This document shows, in pieces, positions 48,001-60,000 of a stretch of 64,000 bases of DNA. The DNA comes from Nematostella vectensis. Taxonomy: Eukaryota > Cnidaria > Anthozoa > Actiniaria > Edwardsiidae. The notes under the pieces were generated by a model. That model searched no databases. It was not told where the DNA came from and worked only from the letters and a program-made list of their open reading frames with translations. The DNA lies in assembly GCF_932526225.1 (NCBI RefSeq), contig NC_064043.1, positions 5,449,501-5,513,500 of the forward strand. Reading direction: 5' to 3'. The translations under genes and the position numbers were made by a program. How positions within the stretch are numbered: the stretch's first letter is position 1; every line of letters begins with the position of its first letter.

Positions 48001-51000
48001 GGCAACTAAGACTTCAAAATACACTCAATATTTCATAAGCGTATCTTTCAGAGGATATTCTCCATAACATTTAATGACTTTGGTGGGTCTTTATTAAAAT
48101 TAAAGTTTACAGGCCTGGAAAAGGACACATCTAAACTCCATGACTTTCCAGGATTTGAAGGACCCATGGGAGCACCGTACCTGTTTCTTGTTCTGCGCAC
48201 TCTCTAGGATGAGCGCATTCTTCTTTTCCTCGAGCTCCGGTTTCTCTTTCGCGGCCACGATACCCAGCAGTTGATCTTCTAGACCGAGAGGCGTGATCAT
48301 GAAGTTGAGCAGCGTGACCTGAAACAACAAATCGTTAAGACTAGATAGCCCACTTAAATATCACATCATTTTTAATATAGAATCAGTGTATTATTTTATG
48401 TTTCCACAATAAAATGAAAATGGTTTAAATTTCAAAGCGATTAAAGCAGGTTTATTTCCCGACTGAATTTCAATCCTCATTTGCAAAGATTTTATATCGG
48501 CATTAAAAGATATGTCACACAATTTTAACGTTACGCTCTGCTTTGAGCAAGCGTGATCAAGAGTGTCGAGGCAAAAAACGGATAGGTCCCCGGGTCCATA
48601 TACACTCGAATGAAGATTCTATCAATCTTTAACTTCTAGGTATTCGTTCGTTATTCTGTTACCAGCATAATAGTACTAAGAACAACAAATGTTCGAGTCG
48701 AATAAAATAACAAGACGTCCTCCAAATTGTCAGCGCGTTCGCTAGGAATGGCGAACAAGCAGAAAGCTCTGAACAGGGGTATATTCACAGTGTTTCGAGA
48801 AACAGTAATTCCATTTGGACGCCATTTCGGCTTTTGTTGGGTACACAAAAGATACAAGCGACAAACAAGCGACAAATCTAGAGGAAGAGCGTTTTTTTTA
48901 TGACAAATTCCTTTCTGTTTAGGGATAAAAGGAAAATTTTAGGCAGATTTTAGGATATAACATTTATGTAACTAACCTTTATGGAGACTTCCGGTAGGTA
49001 GTGTGGATTGCGCAGGCGCGTAGTTATATAGAACCGGAAGTCCTTGCTAAACTCAACCAAGTGATCACCCAGACGGAGATACTCTATGCCTCCCTAGGAA
49101 CGGAAAAAGAGAAATGTTAGCGTAAGAAACAAACAAACAACCACACAAACAAACAAAAAAGGTATCTTTTGCAGATGAAAGAAAAACATACGTACTAATA
49201 TTTGTTTCCTTCCCTCTTTTTTTATGAGCACCTCTGTTTAATAAACCCTGCATATATTGGCCGGGATTGTGCAGAAATCGACCATGTATGTAAAAAAAAC
49301 CTCATAATAACGACCATCGACCTGTCTGAAGATTTGTTAGAGGGATGACCTGTATGCAACAATCCCTCACTATAACGACCACCAACCTGTCTGAAGGTCT
49401 GTTAGAGGGATGACCTGTATGCAACAATCCCTCACTATAACGACCACCAACCTGTCTGAAAGTCTGTTTCAGGAGCAGAGGCTCAAGCAGCGGGTCGAGT
49501 TCTTCGCCAACATTCTCAAGCAAGACGGGCGTGCCGAACTGAAATTATGGAAAAAAAGGCATTAGCTCCGTCTTCTTTTGACCATCTTCTCTTCCCCGCC
49601 GGCAGTTTTCCTCTTCCCTTCCCCGCATCCGTTCCATCGGTTATCCTCTTTGCTCCGCTTTCTCCTTTCATCAGCTTTCCTTTCCTTTCCCTCAACTCCT
49701 CTTCTTTTATTTGTCTATTAATTTCACATTTTCTACTCTAATTTTTCTATTCCTCTTTTCGAGCGTGTGCACATAGTTAGCGCCTGACAGCCTTTTCTCC
49801 CTCTCCTCCCCACCCTCCCCTCCCCTCTTGTCCCCGCCATACCTGTATGCTATTTTCGAGAGTGCACACATAGTTAGGTTCTGACAGCACTCTCTCCCAA
49901 CCCTCTCCTTCCCTCTTGTCCCCGCCTACCTGTATGCTATTTTCGAGCGTGTGCACATAGTTAGCGTCCGACAGCACTCCTCCCCACCCTCCCCTCCCAT
50001 CTTGTCCCGCCATACCTGTATGCTATTTTCGAGAGTGCGCACATAGTTAGGTTCTGACAGCACTCTCTCCCAACTCTCTCCTCCCCTCTTGTCCCCGCCT
50101 ACCTGTATGCTATTTTCGAGAGTGCGCACATAGTTAGCGTCCGACAGCTTGATGACCTGAAGCTTGTTGGGCCTCTCCATGTTCTTCACCCACTTGTTGG
50201 CCTGGCCTTGAGGGTCGATCATCAACGGCCAGCGTTGAGAGTTCGACACAACGATCGCATTATCGATGGAAAAACTACACAAAGAAAAGGAGGAACTCGA
50301 TACTGTTGCCTGTTTGCCACTGAACAACGAATTCTTGGATTATTGGCATATTTTACAATGCAGAATAAGACAACTATCTAAAAATTTGATTCTCTCCCTA
50401 AATAATCAATTCAACGATAAGAATGCTTCGAAAAGTTGATATATTTGGTTGATTTTTATTGTTTGTGCGTTTATATCTCTATGGGAATTATGTGTCAATT
50501 TTGTCAAAAAAAATTATTCAAACATTAATTAATGCAGGGCCAATTCTAGCCTGAAGACGGGAGGCACTTTTGACTGAAGAAGAGGTTCGGGAGGGAGGGG
50601 GTGGGGGTGAAAAAGAGTGGGTAGGTTGCGCGCAGCTCGGAAAAAAATATGAATATGCTCACTTGTCCACAGGTAGCCCGGCAATATGCCAGGATCTTGT
50701 TACCACAGGGTCCCCGAGTGTGGCAGCGAGCGAGAAGACGTCAGATACCGGAATGTTCTTCTCCCGACAAAGGCTCCACCACTCCTTGATGCATTCCTAA
50801 GCGCATGCGCAAAATCACGTGGTTAGAGTAAGACCAAAAGCTCTGTACATACTGGATATCATAGCATACTTGCACAATACCTAAAAGGGCAGTAGTCAGT
50901 CAAACGTTTATTATTTTTTTCATATAAAATTGAAAGACAAGGAAATGCCGGAGAGTATGCAGAGAAAAACGCTGGGTTGGGTTCAGAGTTGTAATTCACT

Positions 51001-54000
51001 TGCCACGGATCGATAAGTTCAAAACGGTATACTTAGCTCTGTTAATTGGTCACTAGATCCATCTAGACACATTTTTCTAGACAAATTCACATAAAATAAT
51101 CCATCTTTTTATTTACTAATGAAGGTGTCCCCCGGACCCGAACTCATTTCGTCACATTAGCGAGGTGGGGTCCGGACCCCTTGGTCCCCCTGTGGACAGG
51201 CGCCTGAAATATTGGCGAACTGCATCACAGCAACTCAAGTTTTCTTTAGTGTTTCAGTCTTACCTGCCTGAACTCGACAGTAAATGGCCCGAGGTACGCC
51301 ACAATGCCTCCAGATAGCAGCACATCGCCCACGATGTTGATGTAAGTAGATTCCAACTCCTTGGCTACCTGGGTCCAGCGTGTCCGCTCTCCCCCAAGTC
51401 CACTCAGCAGCTTCTCGGCGCGCAAGAGCTTCTTGGAGCACATTGTGATGTTCCGCTCCAGCTCCTGTAATACACCAAAACCGCGTTTAATAGCGTTTAA
51501 AGAAAGCCAATCACATCGTGCTCCCGCATAATACCAAATCACTAAAAGCATCCATTTCCATCGGCTAATTCAACCAAGTGACTGAGATACTTTCAATAAA
51601 ATATCGTTAATAGGGTATTGAACTTCAATCGAGGGTGGTTATTTTGAAGTTTCATTAAATAAAATGATGAATTTTCAACTGCAAATAAAAATAAAGGAGT
51701 GGTTGATCGATATTCTTTAAGTCTGTTTGCAGGCGTTTGATGTTCTTTTATCGGAGAAAGCCTTTCGCGTAATTTTAAATCCTGGCAGTCGCCTATTGGA
51801 TTGAGCATGCGAGAGAGAAGGAGTAAAGGAGGGGTCTGTTACAGCAACAGCCGGGAACTTACAGCATCAACAACAAAACAAGCAGTAGTGTAGTGACAAT
51901 GATAATTTCGGAAACAAGAAAAAAAAAACTTTTTAGCAGAGATTATGTATAATACTCTGTCACCAGATCGCTCGTAAAAAAATTGTCTTAAAAAATCTTA
52001 AGGGCAAGGTACATAATATGTATGTTGTATATACAAGCCAGCTATGTTGTCCTATTTAACAGTTTAAACATCATGAATAAATAAAATAAAACAAAATAAA
52101 ATAAACAAACAAATAAATAAATAATTTGGGCCTGGCATGCCCCACTGACCTGTTTCTTGCCGATCTTTGCCTTGTAGTCATCGTTAAGGTTGTCAAGTTT
52201 ATCGACGACTTTCTTGAGCTCGCCTCGCTTTTCGTTCAGATGCGCCATCTGGTCTGCTAGCGTAGCCTCCGCTTCCTCTAGACGCTTGCGCTTCGGCGCT
52301 ACGAGCTGACGGGAAAACAGTTAAAACGCCGTGTGAAGGCCGTGTGAAAGAAGGCGCCGTTTGCTGACAGCCGACGACAATCCAAAGTAAACAAAAAGGT
52401 ACCTTGCCAACTTTATTGCTTGAAAAATCCTTTGACGTCGACAAAATATATGTTTATGTTTATGTTTATTGGCTTTGTCACACAAAAATACTACGGTTTA
52501 CAATAGGAAATAAACAAAATAAAGAAAATAAGAAACAATGTGACGGGAGAAGAAAACAGGGCGTAAGCCCCAATTGAAATTCTTTCCCAACAAATTACAA
52601 ACAATAAAAATTCTAAAACGAAAATATAAATTGAATTACATAAATTTAAGCTCTATGAAATTATGGAGGTTGGTAAAAAGCAAGTTTCTCTAAATAGTGA
52701 GTTGTCAGCTGATATCTGAAAGACGAAAGCGTAGTGCAAGATTTCATAAGTGAAGGAAGACTATTCCAAAGTTTGACAGTTCTAGGGAAATACGAATTCC
52801 TGTAATAATTTTGGTTGTGAGTGGAAAAAAGGCGGTAATTGTTAGGATGGTAATTTCGAGTATTGTATCGGGACGTGGCTGGAGAGAGAAGGCTAGCTAA
52901 ACTAATGCTCACGTCACCATTTTTTATTTTAAATAACAGAACTAGATCGGTTATGTCTCTTCGATATTCTAATGGGAGGAGCTTAAGAGTTTTCAGCCTT
53001 TCTGTGTATGAAACATCAATATATACAACCGACATCCAAATTCATTAACCGACAATTGACGAACCTTATCTTAGACCACAGTGGCAACGCTATCGTATAC
53101 CTTTAGTTACCGTGGTAACCCTATCGTAGACCTCTAGTTACCTTGGCAACCCTAACGTTGACATCTAGTTACCTTGGAAACCCTATCGTAGACCTCTAGT
53201 TACCTTGGCAACCCTATCGTAGACCTCTAGTTACCTTGGCAACCCTATCGTAGACCTCTCGTTACCTTGGAAACCCTATCGTAGACCTCTCGTTACCTTG
53301 GAAACCCTATCGTAGACCTCTCGTTACCTTGGAAACCCTATCGTAGATCTCTAGTTACCTTGGCAACCCTATCGTAGACCTCTAGTTACCTTGGCAACCC
53401 TATCGTAGACCTCTAGTTACCTTGGCAACCCTACCGTAGATCTCTAGTTACCTTGGCAACCCTATCGTAGACCTCTAGTTACCTTGGCAACCCTACCGTA
53501 GACCTCTAGTTAACTTGGCAACCCTACCGTAGACCTCTAGTTACCTTGGCAACCCTACCGTAGATCTCTAGTTACCTTGGCAACCCTATCGTAGACCTCT
53601 AGTTACCTTGGCAACCCTATCGTAGACCTCTAGTTACCTTGGCAACCCTATCGTAGACCTCTAGTTACCTTGGCAACCCTATCGTAGACCTCTCGTTACC
53701 TTGGAAACCCTATCGTAGACCTCTCGTTACCTTGGCAACCCTATCGTAGACCTCTAGTTACCTTGGCAACCCTATCGTAGACCTCTAGTTACCTTGGCAA
53801 CCCTATCGTAGACCTCTCGTTACCTTGGCAACCCCATCGTAGACCTCTAGTTACCTTGGCAACCCTATCGTAGACCTCTAGTTACCTTGGCAACCCTATC
53901 GTAGACCTCTAGTTACCTTGGCAACCCTATCGTAGACCTCTAGTTACCTTGGCAACCCTATCGTAGACCTCTAGTTACCTTGGCAACCCTATCGTAGACC

Positions 54001-57000
54001 TCTAGTTACCTTGGCAACCCTATCGTAGACCTCTAGTTACCTTGGCAACCCTATCGTAGACCTCTAGTTACCTTGGCAACCCTATCGTAGACCTCTAGTT
54101 ACCTTGGCAACCCTATCGTAGACCTCTAGTTACCTTGGCAACCCTATCGTAGACCTCTAGTTACCTTGGCAACCCTATCGTAGACCTCTAGTTACCTTGG
54201 CAACCCTATCGTAGACCTCTAGTTACCTTGGCAACCCTATCGTAGACCTCTAGTTACCTTGGCAACCCTATCGTAGACCTCTAGTTACCTTGGCAACCCT
54301 ATCGTAGACCTCTAGTTACCTTGGCAACCCTATCGTAGACCTCTCGTTACCTTGGCAACCCTATCGTAGACCTCTCGTTACCTTGGAAACCCTATCGTAG
54401 ACCTCTCGTTACCTTGGCAACCCTATCGTAGACCTCTAGTTACCTTAGCAACCCTATCGTAGACCTCTAGTTACCTTAGCAACCCTAACGTAGACCTCTA
54501 GTTACCTTAGCAACCCTATCGTAGACCTCTATTGCTCGGACCCAGCTGCACAAGCCCTCGCATGCTGACGAGACATTCTTGATGAGCGAGGGATGGAAGT
54601 CAGGGTTGCTTATGTACTTCTCTCGGATCTTGCGAATGTAAGCAGCGGGGATGTTGTCTTTGTCATACACCTTCAGACCCTCAAGGAACTTCATGTCGCT
54701 AAGAAGCTAAAACAGAGATATGGTAAGCGGATGTAAGCAGCGGGGATGTTGTCTCTGTCATACACCTTCAGACCCTCAAGGAACTTCATGTCGCTAAGAA
54801 GCTAAAACATAGATATGGTAAGCGGATGTAAGCAGCGGGGATGTTGTCTTTGTCATACACCTTCAGACCCTCAAGGAACTTCATGTCGCTAAGAAGCTAA
54901 AACAGAGATATGGTAAGCGGATGTAAGCAGCGGGGATGTTTTGTTTGTCATACACCTTCAGACCCTCAAGGAACTTCATGTCGTTAAGCAGCTAAAACAG
55001 AGATATGGTAAGCGGATGTAAGCAGCGTGGATGTTGTCTTTGTCATACACCTTCAGACCCTCAAGGAACTTCATGTCGCTAAGAAGCTTAAACAGAGATA
55101 TGGTAAGCGGATGTAAGCACTGGGGATGTAGTTCTTATAATAAACCTTTTGTCACTAACAAGCCCAAACAGAGATATGGTAGGTGGATAAGTTCTAGCAG
55201 AAACTTATAAGCGTGTTTAGAAGTTTCTGGTTTTAGTTTATGCCTCAATTTTTTTTTGAATGAACAAAAATGTCATAGCAGTTAGCATGGTGCAAAAAAT
55301 CCTCTTTCCCAGACGAGCTTAAGGTACTCCTGGCATAACGAACTCCGAGCAAGGCATTCATCGTGTCATTCGAGCCAATTATTCAATATCGTTCAACTAT
55401 ATGACAGCAACCATTTTAAAGATTAAAATGTTTTGTCTTTTACCTTCTTTGAGGAAGCCCAATAGTCTTCGATCTGCTTGCCATCCACGTTCTTTTTCTC
55501 TGCTTTTACCCCCTGAAAACAAACTCCGCGTTACTCGACTACGATCCAACCTGCTGGCAATAGCAGGGGGGGTCTTCATGGGCTTGACCATAGTAATGCC
55601 CCCCCTGACCTACCTGAGAATACTGCTTCCATCCTGGCAATAGCAGGGGGTTCCTCATGAACTTGACAATAACATTGCCCCCCACCCCTACCCCTCACCT
55701 ACCTTGAGTATACAAACTGCCTCCATGACCATCCTTACACCTGCAGGGGGGTTCGTCATGGACTTGACGAGAGTAATGTCTTGTTGCTTGAGCGTGTCCA
55801 ACGCTGCAATAGCTGCATTCATTGCAGGCATCGCTACAGCGAGCTTTTCTTCACACTCGTCCTAGGACAAAAAGACATCATGATAGAGCCAACCACACAA
55901 GGACAAGTAGGTCCAAAACACAACATCCTGAGGATTTGCCCTTAATTTTAAGGCCGGGAAACGGGATTTTGGTAACCGGGACCGGGAACGGGATTCACAC
56001 TGCAGTGGCGCCTCCATATAATAATAATTTTGATTTGATATAAAAATATTGATTATTGTTCCTGCCGACCATAAAACATATGGGGGATCACTTTGACTTT
56101 CCTGATATAACGATGCAATTTGTTCGATCCCTTGCCATATCGTTATATCAAGTTCAATGTATCCAATTATTCAGGGCCCTGTTGAATCATACTTTCATAG
56201 CGGTCCGTGTGGGCCCTGTTGAATCTTACCTTCATAGCGGTCCATGTGGGCTTTGTTGAATCTTACCTTCATAGCGGTCCACGTGGGCTTTGTTGAATCT
56301 TACCTTCATAGCGGTCCATGTGGGCCCTGTTGAATCATACCTTCATAGCGGTCCATGTGGGCCCTGTTGAATCATACCTTCATAGCGGTCCATGTGGGCC
56401 CTGTTGAATCTTGCTTTCATAGCGGTCCACGTGGGCTTTGTTGAATCTTACCTTCATAGCGGTACATGTGGGCCCTGTTGAATCTTACCTTCATAGCGGT
56501 CCATGTGGGCCTTGTTGAATCTTACCTTCATAGCCTGTGACTCTTTGGCAGCCTTATTAGCCTCTTCCTCGTCAGCTTGTACAATCTATGGAGTATTAAG
56601 ATGATGAGTTAACATGATAAAAACAGAACGAGGAATATGGGTAGAACAGGCATGGAAATGGAGAATTAATAACAGCAATAGCAAAAAAACACGACCGCAA
56701 GATTTTATCTCAATCCCATATATATCTTCTGAAATTTCAGAACTTCCGAAAAAGGGAGTAAGCCCCTCAGGACTCTACCCTGAATCCGCCACTGTAGATA
56801 GCAAAACTTAACAAAATATCATTGACAGTCATCAATTGTTCCATACCCGCTTTTTGTCCTCGACTTCTAGCGTCTCCTCGGCGATAATTTTGATGAGATC
56901 TTCTGTCTCTTTGCTCGTCTGGATAAGCTCCGGTTGTAACTCTTGGAGTTCCTGCTGCATGATGGCCACCTGCAAGAACAAACAGATTACAATTAGAATC

Positions 57001-60000
57001 CTCAGAGACTCTGTCAGCCGCTATTTTGTCATCCCCGCAAAATACCAAGCGTTAGAAAGTATCCACTCCCAACGGCGAATTTGGAAAGGAATTGCGACGT
57101 ATTTGATCGATTGTTTAAATGAAGTATAAAAATTCTTCTTTTGCGATTATTTTGAGATTTCCTATAAAATTGTCTTAATATTAAATAAAACAATAAAAAT
57201 GTGCCGCTGACTAGGGCCCGTGACCTACATCAGGTCGAGAATCTGACCATTTACAGTGCGACCCACGTTATAGTTTTGTGAAGTAAGCCAATAAGGATGC
57301 GAGAACATGCTATCTGATACGACGCGCGCTACCGTGGCCACCTTGAAAGGTTTGTTAAGTAAGCCAATAAAGATGCGAGAACATGCTATCTGATACGACG
57401 CGCGCTACCGTGGCCACCTTGAAAGGTTTGTTAAGTAAGCCAATAAAGATGCGAGAAACGTGCTATCTCATACGACGCGCGTTATCGTGGCCACCTTGAC
57501 AGTTTTGTGAAGTAAGGATGCGATGCTATCTGATTGGTATCAACGTCACTTGCCACCAGCGTGGCAAAGAAATCAGTTATAAAGTTTGTGCCAGCAATCA
57601 AAACAGTGAGTCTCCCTTATTGACCAGCTTTCTAAAATCCTTATCTAAGTGGCCATGTGTTAGCACGCGTGGCCACTACCCTTATTTCAAGCATCATAAT
57701 ATCACCTGCTGTGAGGCGAAGTCGAGTTTGTCAAGCCCTTTCAGGTAGCGGCTCTTCATGGTGAGAATCTGAAGCCTTTTCTTCTCCAGCAGAGACTTGA
57801 AAGTCTTGATGAGCTCAAGGTATGACGTAGGTGTGACGTAGTTATGACGTCGTAGGATCGCGAAGTATCTAAGAGACAATTGCATAAGATAAAGTCTATG
57901 AGCTTTTCTTTTCCTGGCAGGACTGATTTAAACTATGTGCTATTGAAGTCTATGGTCTATGAAGTTCTCAAATTTATTCTTTGCTAAATCAAACGTTTAA
58001 AAAAACATGGCAAATAATTGTGGAAACACGACTGACCGTTCAAACTCATTTCAAATCTTCAGACGGGTCTGATTGTAGTAAGAATAGGTAAGGCCGAGAT
58101 GTTTAATCATGTCTATCAGATCCAACCTGTTTATGGAAATTTTCGTAAAGCTCGTACAGGAAAGCTTCGTGCCATACGTGACCATAATTATAATCAATAG
58201 TAAAAAGTTGTAGGTTGAGCCAATAAGACCTCAGCGTTATGATCACGTGAACATAACCTCGTGCTAACCTCTCGGAGATTGATCGGACGCTCTGATGGAA
58301 GTGCTTGCACATGGACACACACTCCTGTCGGACCTCCCTGGACATTTCCACCTCGTCCAGGAACTTGTTGGCCACCATCTCAAGGGCGTCTTCTGGCCAC
58401 GCCTAAACAAACAAGCACACAATGTGAACCATAGCCATGAATTTTTGCTGCCAGTTTTGTAGGCAGCGAAAGTCAAAACGTTTGTCAAATTCAAAGGTGA
58501 ATGTATGTTTTAACAATATTTCATTATTGTCGAAATTCTTGAGAATAGTCGGCCTCCGGATAGACGCCATGCCGTTCTAAATATTCGTTCCTTTCCAATT
58601 TCAAACGTTATCACTATTTTCTTTCTCTACCAAATTAGACCATGACTTTCTGCTCCTCCCCCCCCCCCCCCCCTCAATTCTAACTGTACCTGAAACCAGT
58701 CGATTGTACAGCAATTGATGAGAGAAGGGAACATGCGCAGTCGATTCCTGAAGGCGTCGCCGATAGGGCTCATGGCGAGTACCACGTGGAGGTTTCTGCG
58801 CACGCGCTCGATGAAGAAGTTGTACATGGCGAGAGGACTGGAATCCACTTTGAGGTTGCGCTCCTGGACGATCGACTGCATCTGTACAACACACAGTAAG
58901 ATGAGCAAGGTTTGCACAGTCCCGAAAGTTACCGAGTCGCTTCCGAATAATACAGAGTCAGCCCGAAATAGTACAGGTAAGTAAACGATAGGTATCAAGT
59001 CAAGCCCAAAAATGCCGAGTCGTTCTTGAATAGTAACGAATCACTCCCGATTTATACCGAGGCAGTCCCGAATATTACCGATTCAGTTCCGATTGATAGC
59101 GAGTCAGACACGATCCGTACCGGGTCAGTCCCGATAAATACCGGGTAGCAGGGATGACTAACCTTTTCTATAATCTCGGCTTTCTCGTCGTGCTCGTAGA
59201 TGTTCGGCACGTCACCCGTATTCAGGATCATGTTGATGTCTTCAAGAAATGCTTCGTCCTGTGGGAAAAAATAGATTTGGATATAGCAACGTTCTTAACG
59301 CTCTTCGCCAGGTAATGTTAACAATGCTGATGATAATAATGACTGAATCGACTGCGAGAATAACCGTGGTTCCTGTTTTCATGATTATATTGATAATGAT
59401 GATGTGATGATGATGATGATAGTGGTGGTTGCTGTGGTGATAACGATTACTATGATATTTTAACTATACTAAAGATTATTAACATTATGATGATGATGAC
59501 GACGACGAAGAAAATGCTATTGATGTGGTGATGATGATGATGCAGAAAATGATGATGCCAATGATGACGATGATGTCATCACATGTGTACCTTGATCTGG
59601 TGATCCCCAAACAAGAACACGGTAGACACGTCTTCGTCGCCAGCCCTTCTGAGCATGCGCTTAACGTCCTCTCGCCAGTCCATGAAAGTGTACGTCTTGG
59701 CGATCTCGATCTGGAACAGCTCGTAGTCCGACATGAAGGCTGCAAGCTTGGTGGCACTAGCTCGACCGGATCCACCGATACCTTGAGATGAATGACAATA
59801 CAAGGGCGACTTTGAGACAAATCACAAAGGGCCCCCTAGTCAGTCACACCTTTGTTATTGTTTTTATTTCATAGTGGCTAAGAAATCTCGAAATAGTCAG
59901 TCACACCTTTGTTGTTGTTTTGATTTCATAGTGGCTAAGAAATCTCAAAATAACCATCTAAAACAAAGTTTGTTGGACTTAATATGCCAATTCAATCTAA

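Noticed and set aside
53068-54530. Assembly artefact as sole explanation of the 31-bp array
   Set aside because: Units carry ordered sequence variants, and the same exon-edge pattern recurs at many other exons with different units; copy number may still be wrong.
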